DNA from: Aquiluna sp.
Lineage (GTDB): Bacteria > Actinomycetota > Actinomycetes > Actinomycetales > Microbacteriaceae
DNA: 17,389 nucleotides
Assembly (NCBI GenBank): GCA_023260495.1
Contig: JALQVB010000014.1
Location: 1 to 17,389 of the forward strand
Direction: 5' to 3'
Positions 6,338-13,546 of the stretch are shown piece after piece. Positions within the stretch are counted from its first letter, which is position 1; each line of letters opens with the position of its first letter. Below the pieces are notes generated by a model. That model made no database searches. It worked only from the letters and a program-made list of their open reading frames with translations, and had not been told where the DNA came from. The position numbers were made by a program, and so were the translations under genes.

Positions 6338-6725
6338 GCCCGCGCCCACCGAATCCGTCACCGAACTCGTGCATCTCAATCCAATCTGGCTGGAGTCCAG
6401 AGAAGTCTGAGAAGACCCGTGCTCTGAGTAGAACACCAGAAGCGAACAAAATAATCCAAAATGCCACAGTCGCATATCCGAGGATCAGACCGGTCAGCGC
6501 TAGAGGCTTGCCGTTCTCATCGCTGCGCCTGATCTGAGCGAGCGATATGTGGCCGGTAATGATGGCCATGACGGCACCAATGCTGGTCAAAGCCGAAGCC
6601 AGCGAGACAACCGCTAGGGTGTTCAGGCTTCTGAAGTCGAAGCGTTCCTTCTTTACTTCTTCAATAATTGCAGTTTGGTTTTCTGAGGCCACTTCCTGTG
6701 GCTCCTCTTTCTTGCTTGCAGCCAT
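6333..6725 (-). CDS. DUF4190 domain-containing membrane protein
   Basis: Predicted membrane protein of 130 residues, function unknown. A charged cytoplasmic N-terminus of about 33 residues (rich in E and K) precedes two hydrophobic helices at about 36-57 (LAVVSLASALTSIGAVMAIITG) and 76-100 (LALTGLILGYATVAFWIILF). Between them is GHISLAQIRR, the signature loop of the DUF4190 family, followed by a conserved G-x-x-L-A-L-x-G-L-I-L-G-Y. The tail is short and glycine/arginine-rich. I chose ATG 6725 because AAGGAAAGG precedes it at proper spacing. An in-frame GTG-like start at 6761 lacks this support. It lies 74 bp downstream of rimI-tsaD on the same strand and could be read through from it or have its own promoter. 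Confidence 0.8.
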   Translation of the reverse strand: MAASKKEEPQEVASENQTAIIEEVKKERFDFRSLNTLAVVSLASALTSIGAVMAIITGHISLAQIRRSDENGKPLALTGLILGYATVAFWIILFASGVLLRARVFSDFSGLQPDWIEMHEFGDGFGGRGR

Positions 6726-6799
6726 TTCTAACCTTTCCTTGGCGTGAAATAAGCCAACCAAGGCAAGCTGGGCAAAGCCGCCAAACAGACTGGGAAAAG

Positions 6800-8281
6800 C
6801 TAGGGAGTTTGCACAACGGTTACTGGCAATGTGGACTCAGCACCAAAACTAATGGCACTTGGTTCACGCCCCGCCATCACGAGCTGTGAGCCCAAAGCTG
6901 CAATCATGGCGCCATTGTCAGTGCAGAGTGAGAATCTAGGGATGCGAAGCTCGACACCGCGCTCAGCGCAACGCCGCTCTGCCTCCTCGCGCAATCTAGC
7001 ATTGGCCACGACTCCGCCACCCAGCAGCAGCCTTGGCACACCAAACTCCTCGCAGGCCCAAAGCGCCTTAGTCAAAAGGACATCCACCACTGCCTCGCGG
7101 AAGCTGGCTGCAACATCGGCCGCGTTGAACTCTTCGCCAGCGTCCTGATGCTTCTCCACATGTCGAGCCACCGCGGTCTTCAGCCCCGAGAAGCTGAAGT
7201 TGTACTTGTTTCGCTCTAGGTCTTTAGGGAGAGTCAGCCCGCGCGGGAATCGGATAGCGCTCGGATTACCCTCGGTCGCAAGCTTGTCAATCTGCGGACC
7301 CCCCGGATAGGGAAGGTCGAGCACCCTTGCCACCTTGTCGAAGGCTTCCCCGGCTGCATCGTCGATGGTCTCGCCCAAGAGCTCAACATCGTCCAGGAGA
7401 TCTCGAACCAGCAGCAGGGATGTGTGGCCACCGGAGACCAGTAGCGCGATGGTAGGAAGCTCAACCGAGCCTCGCTCCAGAACATCGGCGCCGACGTGCC
7501 CAACTAGATGGTTGACCGCATAGATTGGCTTGCCGGTTGCAACTGCCAAGCCTTTGGCTGCACCAATTCCCACCATCAGTGCTCCAGCTAGACCAGGGCC
7601 ATTTGCAACCGAAATGGCATCAACACTATCGAGCGAGATTCCGGCCTCATCTAGTGCGGCATCTAATGTGGGGCCAATGGCCTCAAGATGCGCCCTGGCA
7701 GCAACCTCGGGCACCACTCCGCCGTACTTCGCATGCAAGTCCATCGAGCTGTTTAGCGCATTGGCCAGCAGCCTGTTTCCCTGCACTATGCCAACACCGG
7801 TCTCATCACAGGTTGACTCAATGCCGAGCACGATGGGCTGGCGAATCTTGAGCCGCATCACCAGGGCGTCTTCACCAGAGGGTTGGTAGTAGCGCTTCCG
7901 CACATCAATCTGCTCGAACCCAAGCGACTTATAGAGCGAAATTGCAACGTCATTGCTGCTCTTGACCTCAAGGAATACCTGCTCAGAGCCCGCGGATTTC
8001 GCCTTTGCCAAAAGCTGCTCCATGAGCCTTCGGCCGAGACCGCTGCCCCTTGCTTGCTGTGCAACAGCAATGGTCTGCACATCGGCCGAATGGTCCAATG
8101 GCGAAATGCGAAGTCCGGCGTAGCCAACCAGCTCACCCTCCACAGCTCCTATGTAATAGGAATGCGCGGCGGTAATTTCGGAGAGCATTCCGCTTTCGCT
8201 CCAAGCTTCAGCCGCAAATACCTCTCGCTCCAGCCTCATGAGAGCCTGAAGGTCTTCAACGCTGAGATTGCGAATCTCCAC
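6800..8281 (-). CDS. rimI-tsaD: Fused RimI N-acetyltransferase / TsaD tRNA threonylcarbamoyltransferase
   Basis: One 493-residue chain joins two enzymes. Residues 1 to about 146 are a GNAT acetyltransferase of the RimI type (N-terminal acetylation of ribosomal protein S18 in E. coli). The acetyl-CoA loop is ARGSGLG at 77-83, and E105 and Y117 match the catalytic pair. From about 149 the chain is a complete TsaD, which transfers threonylcarbamoyl to A37 of ANN-decoding tRNAs. It has GIESTCDET at 153-161, metal-binding H258 and H262 (NHLVGH), SGGHT at 283-287, GGGVVANARL near 421-430 and CTDNGA with D455. The linker is only a few residues. The start is GTG at 8281, sharing one base with the tsaB stop (TAGTG), so it is coupled to tsaB. 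The reading frame is continuous, so this is a true fusion and not two overlapping genes. Confidence 0.93.
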   Translation of the reverse strand: MEIRNLSVEDLQALMRLEREVFAAEAWSESGMLSEITAAHSYYIGAVEGELVGYAGLRISPLDHSADVQTIAVAQQARGSGLGRRLMEQLLAKAKSAGSEQVFLEVKSSNDVAISLYKSLGFEQIDVRKRYYQPSGEDALVMRLKIRQPIVLGIESTCDETGVGIVQGNRLLANALNSSMDLHAKYGGVVPEVAARAHLEAIGPTLDAALDEAGISLDSVDAISVANGPGLAGALMVGIGAAKGLAVATGKPIYAVNHLVGHVGADVLERGSVELPTIALLVSGGHTSLLLVRDLLDDVELLGETIDDAAGEAFDKVARVLDLPYPGGPQIDKLATEGNPSAIRFPRGLTLPKDLERNKYNFSFSGLKTAVARHVEKHQDAGEEFNAADVAASFREAVVDVLLTKALWACEEFGVPRLLLGGGVVANARLREEAERRCAERGVELRIPRFSLCTDNGAMIAALGSQLVMAGREPSAISFGAESTLPVTVVQTP

Positions 8282-8862
8282 TAGCCACTCACCCGCTTCC
8301 CCTTCGACGGGGTGACATCTGGCGAGCGCAGATAGATTGCATCAGTCTGCCCAAGATCAATACCCGAGCTCGCTGCCGCAACCGCGAAGCTGCCCACCAT
8401 CGCGGCGTCGGCAGAAACAGCTAGCTGCTCGAACTCGGGAAAATCAGCAAGCCGATCTGGGGAGATTACCTCGGGCCCGCCGGTTCGTTTTCCATCTTCA
8501 TACCAAGCAGCAAACAGCTCCTTGCGCTTGGCATCGGTGGTGACCAAAATCTTTCCCGATTTCCCAAAAGCTATTGCGTCCAGCACCATGACTCCGTTCA
8601 GAGGCAAAGAAAGACTGCGGGCCAAAAGCTGCGCGGCGGCAATGCCCACCCTGAGACCGGTGTAGGGAGCCGGGCCGCGACCAACGGCAACGGCGCTCAA
8701 CTCCTGCCGGGTGATTCCCGCCTCGGCGAGCGCCGCCTCAATCGCACTGCCAATGTTTTCGGCGTGGCCAAAGGGATCTTCAAAGCTAACGAAGGACAGC
8801 AGACTAGGGCCGTCAAAGATTGCCACCGAAGTTCCAGCCGAGGTGTCAATTGAGATCAGCAA
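8281..8862 (-). CDS. tsaB: tRNA t6A biosynthesis protein TsaB
   Basis: Partner of TsaD in the complex that makes N6-threonylcarbamoyladenosine; it has an ASKHA/Kae1-like fold without catalytic activity of its own. The sequence opens LLISIDTSAGTSVAIFDG, the family N-terminus. It continues with VAVGRGPAPYTGLRVGIAAAQLLARSLSLPLNGVMVLDAIA, the strongest TsaB signature. About 193 residues, near the usual length. I prefer TTG 8862, because homology begins there and GGGGGTGG lies just upstream; it gives a 17-bp overlap with tsaE. An ATG at 8889 would add nine residues of no family likeness (MASAGRGWI). In many bacteria RimI follows TsaB as a separate gene or fused to it; here RimI is joined to TsaD instead. 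Confidence 0.9.
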   Translation of the reverse strand: MLISIDTSAGTSVAIFDGPSLLSFVSFEDPFGHAENIGSAIEAALAEAGITRQELSAVAVGRGPAPYTGLRVGIAAAQLLARSLSLPLNGVMVLDAIAFGKSGKILVTTDAKRKELFAAWYEDGKRTGGPEVISPDRLADFPEFEQLAVSADAAMVGSFAVAAASSGIDLGQTDAIYLRSPDVTPSKGKRVSG

Positions 8863-9301
8863 AATCCACCCCCTGCCAGCGCTCGCCATGTGGACTTAGC
8901 GTCAATAATCTGACATCGTCCTCACTGGAACGATCTATCTCAATCCCCAGGTAGTTATCGGCGTAGCCATCTAGAAAGTCCCTGGCCCACTCAATGACGA
9001 CAATCGAGTTCTCAAAATCTATATCCAGGTCATCCAGCTCCACCGCCGATGAGAGACGGTAGGCATCTACGTGGGTGAGCTTGGGTCCGCTCTCGGTGCG
9101 GTGTGTTCTCGCCAGCACGAAGGTGGGCGACTGCACCGTGCCATGCGCGCCGAGTCCTGCACCAATGCCTCGGGTCAGGGTGGTCTTGCCAGCTCCAAGA
9201 GGACCGGCTAGCAACAGCAAATCACCCGCCTGAAGCTTTCCTGCGAGCGCCCGGCCGAACTCCTCCATCTCTTCGGAGGTTTTTATTGCAAACTGAGTCA
9301 T
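8846..9301 (-). CDS. tsaE: tRNA t6A biosynthesis ATPase TsaE
   Basis: P-loop ATPase that binds the TsaB-TsaD dimer and is needed for repeated cycles of t6A formation. The 151-residue chain has Walker A GPLGAGKTT at about 33-41, switch-like SPTF at 58-61, HVDAYRL at 77-83 and VIEWA at 102-106, all diagnostic of TsaE. The ATG start at 9301 overlaps the alr stop by four bases (ATGA), and its own end runs into tsaB. With TsaB and TsaD next to it, only TsaC/TsaC2 (threonylcarbamoyl-AMP synthase) is missing from the pathway in this window. Confidence 0.94.
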   Translation of the reverse strand: MTQFAIKTSEEMEEFGRALAGKLQAGDLLLLAGPLGAGKTTLTRGIGAGLGAHGTVQSPTFVLARTHRTESGPKLTHVDAYRLSSAVELDDLDIDFENSIVVIEWARDFLDGYADNYLGIEIDRSSEDDVRLLTLSPHGERWQGVDFADLN

Positions 9302-10362
9302 CGATCTAGATAAACCCGATTGGCCCTACCACCAATCCTGGTGACCACCTCGTAATTGATGCTTCCCGCACTGGCACCGAGCGCCTCTGCGGTGGGCTCG
9401 CCGTTTTGAGCCGAGCCGAAAATAACCACTTCGCTGCCAATTGGTAACTGATCCTCGCCGAGGTCAACAACAAACTGATCCATCGCCACCCGTCCGACCA
9501 CCGGGTAGAGCTTTCCCGAAATCAAGACTTTGTGATGCTCCGAGACCCTTGGCATCCCCTCGCCGTAGCCGAACGGAACCAAACCCAGATAGCTGGAGGC
9601 TGCTGTGCGGTAGCGGTATCCATAGGAAACCCCCTGACCCGCCGGGACTCGTTTGACGTTTATCAGCTGCGCTGTGACCCGCATGGCTGGCACTAGCTGC
9701 AGCGGCAACTCCCTATCCTCAAAAGGATTCAAGCCATAAACCCCGATGCCGCAGCGCACCATGTCGTAGCGGAAATCTGGATAGCTAATGGCCCCCGCGG
9801 TGGCGGCTAGGTGCCGCTCGATGAACCTCACACCCTTCGACTCGGCCAGCGCCAAAGCCTTCTCAAACTGCTCGCGCTGCAGCAGGTCCCCCTGCTCCGA
9901 GGTGTTTGACAGGTGAGAAAACAGGCCATGAAGATCTGGGTTTCCCGAAAGCCTGTCAAAGAGCTTCTCCCAATCCAGTGGGGAAAAGCCATTGCGTCCT
10001 AGACCAGTATCGATTTTGATGTGGATCCTGGTTCCGGCTCGGACCTGCTCTAGCTGCTCAAAGGTGGAGATGCCAAGCTCGATGCCAAGCTCGGCAGCAG
10101 CCTGATAGTCGACGTCCTCGCCCAACAGCCAGCACATGATGCGGGTTTTGATTCCCGCTGTGCGCAGCGCTGTGGCCTCTGCAAAATCAGCCACTCCAAG
10201 CGCGTCGACACCGGCCTGCTCCAAAGCCGATGCAACCTCCACCATGCCGTGGCCATAGGCGTTTGCCTTGACCACTGCCATCACCTTGGCAGGTGCGCAA
10301 AGCTCCTTGAGCGCCAGGTAGTTTGACCGGATGGCAGCCAGGTCGATGGAAATTTCGCGCAT
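9298..10362 (-). CDS. alr: Alanine racemase
   Basis: PLP enzyme that interconverts L- and D-alanine, supplying D-Ala for peptidoglycan. The 354-residue chain has the PLP lysine K32 in VVKANAYGHG and the second catalytic base Y247 in GVSYGYRY. Other family segments are HIKIDTGLGRNGF near 113-126, FSHLSNT, MVRCGIGVYG at 201-210 and RVAMDQFVVDLG near 291-302. It is slightly shorter than the common 360-380 residues but complete, ending RIGGRANRVYLDR. The ATG directly follows the acpS stop (TAGATG). The order acpS-alr-tsaE-tsaB-tsaD is widespread in actinobacteria and links cell wall, lipid and tRNA modification genes. Confidence 0.96.
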   Translation of the reverse strand: MREISIDLAAIRSNYLALKELCAPAKVMAVVKANAYGHGMVEVASALEQAGVDALGVADFAEATALRTAGIKTRIMCWLLGEDVDYQAAAELGIELGISTFEQLEQVRAGTRIHIKIDTGLGRNGFSPLDWEKLFDRLSGNPDLHGLFSHLSNTSEQGDLLQREQFEKALALAESKGVRFIERHLAATAGAISYPDFRYDMVRCGIGVYGLNPFEDRELPLQLVPAMRVTAQLINVKRVPAGQGVSYGYRYRTAASSYLGLVPFGYGEGMPRVSEHHKVLISGKLYPVVGRVAMDQFVVDLGEDQLPIGSEVVIFGSAQNGEPTAEALGASAGSINYEVVTRIGGRANRVYLDR

Positions 10363-10716
10363 CTAGTTACTCTCCACCACAACAAACGCCTGCGCAAGTT
10401 CGGCATCGTGAGACAGGCTCAGGTGAAACCGCCAATCTCCCTTGTCAGCCAGCGCCTCGGCAGTAGCCCCATGGAAAACAAAAGATGGCTTGCCAAGCTC
10501 GTTCTGCACGATCTCGATTTCGCTCCAACTGAGAATCTTGGGATCACCAATAGCCTTGGCCAGTGCCTCCTTGGCAGCGAACCTAGCTGCCAAGGATTCC
10601 GCTCGCTTTCCAAGCTCATTTGGGTGAAACAGCCGCGTTGCCAAGGCTTCGGTGCGCTCTAGCGAACCGGTCAGTCGCTGCACCGAGCACAAATCGACGC
10701 CAACGCCAATAATCAA
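10363..10716 (-). CDS. acpS: Holo-[acyl-carrier-protein] synthase
   Basis: Transfers the 4'-phosphopantetheine arm of CoA to the serine of acyl carrier protein, activating fatty acid synthesis. 117 residues, normal for AcpS. Metal ligand D8 lies in IIGVGVDLCSV, the second ligand E50 in RFAAKEALAKAIG, and the C-terminal HLSLSHD is conserved. The start is TTG at 10716, one base after the glmS stop, with GGTGGAG about eight bases upstream. The CoA it uses depends on pantothenate kinase, whose gene lies just across glmS. Confidence 0.93.
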   Translation of the reverse strand: MIIGVGVDLCSVQRLTGSLERTEALATRLFHPNELGKRAESLAARFAAKEALAKAIGDPKILSWSEIEIVQNELGKPSFVFHGATAEALADKGDWRFHLSLSHDAELAQAFVVVESN

Positions 10717-10717
10717 T

Positions 10718-12568
10718 TCACTCCACCGTCACACTCTTGGCAAGGTTGCGCGGCTGATCGACATCCAGGCCCTTTGCCGAAGCCAACTCCATTGCGAAAA
10801 TCTGCAGCGGTAGCACCGATAGCTGAGCTGCCATGAATGGATGAGTAGCCGGCACAAAGAACACCTCGTCGGCATACTTACCAACCTCGTCATCGCCGGA
10901 CTCGGCGATGGCAATCACCTTTGCCCCGCGTGCCTTGATTTCCTGAATGTTGGATACCACCTTGGGGTGCAGTGAGTCCTCGCCCTTAGGCGAAGGAACA
11001 ACTACGATGACCGGCTGACCGGATTCAATCAGCGCGATGGGCCCGTGCTTGAGCTCACCGGCTGCAAAGCCTTCGGCGTGGATATAGGCAAGTTCTTTCA
11101 GCTTGAGCGCACCCTCCATGGCAATCGGGAAGCCGACATTGCGCCCAAGGAACAGCACCGACTTAGCGTCCTTTAGCTCCTTGCCCAGATCGCGCATTCG
11201 CTCCACCGAATCCAAAACTTTCTTTACTCTTCTGGGAAGCTTTAGCAGCTCGAGCCCCAGCGAGCGCAACTCCTTCTCGGGAAGTGCAGAACGCTGCCAA
11301 GCAAGAGATAGCGCGACGAGCTGACCGGCCGTAATCTGAGCGGTGAAGGCCTTGGTAGAGGCCACCGCCACCTCGGGGCCGGCATGGGTGTAAATAGTGG
11401 CATCCGACTCTCTAGCCAATGTTGCTCCCTGGGTGTTGCAAATGGCTAAGACCTTCGCACCCCGCTCCTTGGCATAGCGAACCGCCATGAGGGTGTCCAT
11501 GGTCTCCCCCGACTGGCTAATTGCCAACACCAGGGTCTGCTCATCAATGATTGGATCGCGATAGCGGAATTCGTGAGCCAGCTCGACCGAGGTTGGGATC
11601 TTTGCCCACTTCTCGATTGCATACTTTGCGACCTCGCCGGCATAGGCTGCGGTGCCACAGGCGATGATGACAATTCGGTTGACGTCCTGCAATCGATCCA
11701 GGCCGGCAAACTCGCTGAGCTTCACCCGGCCATCGGACTCCAGCCTTCCCATCAGGGTGTCGCCCACCGCTTGGGGCTGGTCGGCAATTTCCTTGGCCAT
11801 AAACGATGGCCAGCCACCCTTGGAGGCAGCGGATGCATCCCAATCGATGGTGAACTCATTTACCGTTACCGGATCTCCGGCAAAGCTCGTGATGCTAACG
11901 CTCTCAGGGCGCAGCTCAACGATCTGATCCTGGCCGACAGAGACCGCGCGTTTGGTGTGGGAGACGAATGCAGCAACATCGCTGCCGAGGAAGTTCTCGC
12001 CCTCGCCAAGCCCAATCACCAGCGGCGAGTTGCGCCTGGCCGCAAGCACCAGATCCTTGTGGTCCTGGTGAATACACAGCAGCGTAAAGGCGCCTTGAAG
12101 ACGGTTGACTACTGCGCGAAAGGCGGTGGGGAGATCTCCAGTGGCCTCGTACTCTCTTGCCACCAGGTGGGCTGCCACCTCGCTGTCAGTCTCGGAAGAG
12201 AACTTGACCCCCTTTTCGACGAGCTCGGCCTTGAGTTCAGCAAAGTTTTCAATGATGCCGTTGTGAATCAGCGAGAGCTTTAGGTGCTCACCACCTAGGT
12301 GCGGGTGGGCGTTCTGGTCGGTCGGTGCTCCGTGAGTGGCCCATCGAGTGTGACCGATGCCAATGTGAGCGTCCGGGATCGGATTTCTTTCGAGGTCCTC
12401 AACTAGAACGGCGAGCTTGCCGGCTCGTTTCCTGGTTTGCAGGCCGAGTTCCGCATCAATTACCGAAATACCAGCAGAGTCATAGCCTCGATACTCAAGG
12501 CGCTTCAGCCCCTGCAGCAAAACATCGAGCGTTGACCCTGGGCCGACATAACCCACGATTCCACACAT
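10718..12568 (-). CDS. glmS: Glutamine--fructose-6-phosphate aminotransferase (isomerizing)
   Basis: Makes glucosamine-6-phosphate from fructose-6-phosphate and glutamine, the entry step to UDP-GlcNAc and peptidoglycan. The 616-residue chain starts MCGIVGYVG, so Cys2 becomes the N-terminal glutaminase nucleophile. HTRWATHG (73-80) and ETDSE (126-130) complete the amidotransferase site. Two SIS sugar-phosphate domains follow, with SQSGET at 351-356 and GALKLKELAYIHAEGFAAGELKHGP near 486-510. The C-terminal DQPRNLAKSVTVE is the family end. No Shine-Dalgarno precedes ATG 12568. A TAGATT box seven bases upstream fits a leaderless message. No glmS riboswitch is possible, because only 30 bases separate it from coaA. 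It heads the acpS-alr-tsaEBD run. Confidence 0.97.
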   Translation of the reverse strand: MCGIVGYVGPGSTLDVLLQGLKRLEYRGYDSAGISVIDAELGLQTRKRAGKLAVLVEDLERNPIPDAHIGIGHTRWATHGAPTDQNAHPHLGGEHLKLSLIHNGIIENFAELKAELVEKGVKFSSETDSEVAAHLVAREYEATGDLPTAFRAVVNRLQGAFTLLCIHQDHKDLVLAARRNSPLVIGLGEGENFLGSDVAAFVSHTKRAVSVGQDQIVELRPESVSITSFAGDPVTVNEFTIDWDASAASKGGWPSFMAKEIADQPQAVGDTLMGRLESDGRVKLSEFAGLDRLQDVNRIVIIACGTAAYAGEVAKYAIEKWAKIPTSVELAHEFRYRDPIIDEQTLVLAISQSGETMDTLMAVRYAKERGAKVLAICNTQGATLARESDATIYTHAGPEVAVASTKAFTAQITAGQLVALSLAWQRSALPEKELRSLGLELLKLPRRVKKVLDSVERMRDLGKELKDAKSVLFLGRNVGFPIAMEGALKLKELAYIHAEGFAAGELKHGPIALIESGQPVIVVVPSPKGEDSLHPKVVSNIQEIKARGAKVIAIAESGDDEVGKYADEVFFVPATHPFMAAQLSVLPLQIFAMELASAKGLDVDQPRNLAKSVTVE

Positions 12569-12575
12569 GGCAGCT

Positions 12576-12581
12576 AATCTA
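12576..12581 (-). promoter_or_regulatory. Candidate -10 box for leaderless glmS transcript
   Basis: TAGATT on the minus strand matches TANNNT and 4/6 of TATAAT. Seven bases separate it from the glmS ATG, so transcription would begin at or near the start codon. No convincing -35 is visible upstream; the best sequence at 17-18 bases is GGTCAC-like. Confidence 0.45.
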
Positions 12582-12598
12582 CGCCAAAATAGTCTCTT

Positions 12599-13546
12599 GT
12601 GACCGTAGCGCCGGGCCTAGACAGCCGCTCTCCCTATGTTGCAATTGAGCGCGCCGATTGGAAAGAGCTCGCCAAAAACTCCCCCACTCCGCTGAGCGAA
12701 GAAGAGCTGAAAAACATTCGCGGTCTTGGTGACCTACTTGATATGCGAGAGGTCAGCGAAGTCTTCCTCCCGGTGAGCCAGCTACTGAGCATCTATGCCA
12801 AGGGAGCGCAGCAGGTTCACCAGAGCACGGTGGACTTCTATGGCGACCGTGCTGCCCGCACACCATTCATCATCGGTGTCGCAGGCTCCGTGGCCGTGGG
12901 CAAATCAACCGTCTCGAGGCTTTTGGTAGAGCTGATGAAGCGCTGGGAGGGCATCCCCAAGGTGGAGCTGGTTACCACCGATGGTTTCCTCTACCCCAAC
13001 GCCGAACTAGAGCGGCGTGGTCTGATGGGTCGCAAGGGTTTTCCGGAGAGCTACGACCGCAAGCGCCTGCTGCAGTTTGTTGCAGACATTAAGTCAGGTC
13101 GTAGCGATGTTGAGGTGCCGGTCTACTCTCACCTCACATACGACATCATCGAGGGCGAGAGCGTCAAGATCACCAAACCTGATGTGCTAATCGTGGAGGG
13201 CCTCAACGTGCTGCAACCCCCAGCGATTGGCCAAGAGGTCGCGCTTAGCGACTACTTCGACTTCAGCATCTACATCGATGCCGAGGTGGAGAACATTGAA
13301 AAGTGGTACCTGTCTCGCTTCTCCCAACTCTGGCAGACGGCCTTTACTAACCCGCTGTCCTACTTCCATCCTCTACCTCGCGATCTGACCGAGGCACAAG
13401 CCATGGATCGCGCCCGAGGCTTTTGGCGGGACATTAACCTAAAGAACCTTCGCGAAAACATCGAGCCAACTAGAAGTAGGGCCACCCTGGTGATGCAAAA
13501 GGGCGATGAGCACCGCGTCGAGCGGGTCCTGCTGAGAAAGATTTAG
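12599..13546 (+). CDS. coaA: Type I pantothenate kinase
   Basis: Phosphorylates pantothenate in the first and usually controlling step of CoA synthesis. The 315-residue chain matches the CoaA/PanK-I family: SPYVAIERADW near the start, P-loop GVAGSVAVGKST at about 93-104 (K102), and VTTDGFLYPNAELERRGLMGRKGFPESYD in the acceptor region. PVYSHLTYDII, IVEGLNVLQ and FSIYIDA follow, and the chain ends MQKGDEHRVERVLLRKI. The start is GTG at 12599 without a Shine-Dalgarno. It diverges from glmS across 30 bp and its stop codon overlaps that of the convergent glmM by four bases. Confidence 0.96.
   Translation: MTVAPGLDSRSPYVAIERADWKELAKNSPTPLSEEELKNIRGLGDLLDMREVSEVFLPVSQLLSIYAKGAQQVHQSTVDFYGDRAARTPFIIGVAGSVAVGKSTVSRLLVELMKRWEGIPKVELVTTDGFLYPNAELERRGLMGRKGFPESYDRKRLLQFVADIKSGRSDVEVPVYSHLTYDIIEGESVKITKPDVLIVEGLNVLQPPAIGQEVALSDYFDFSIYIDAEVENIEKWYLSRFSQLWQTAFTNPLSYFHPLPRDLTEAQAMDRARGFWRDINLKNLRENIEPTRSRATLVMQKGDEHRVERVLLRKI

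Noticed and set aside
6737..6763. CCTTGG ... CCAAGG inverted repeat before the DUF4190 gene
   Set aside because: The arms overlap alternative pairings, the stem is short and there is no T tract, so neither a terminator nor an operator can be supported.
7525..7889. Two overlapping + strand open frames of 108 and 119 codons
   Set aside because: Both are antisense to the TsaD part of rimI-tsaD and differ in frame from each other. Their translations are low-complexity, biased sequences (Pro/Gln/Trp-rich or Ser/Ala-rich), typical of shadow frames.
11573..12283. A 236-codon open frame on the + strand
   Set aside because: It lies wholly antisense to glmS, whose protein matches its family from end to end. 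The antisense translation has no recognisable domain, and long antisense frames are expected in GC-rich genes.
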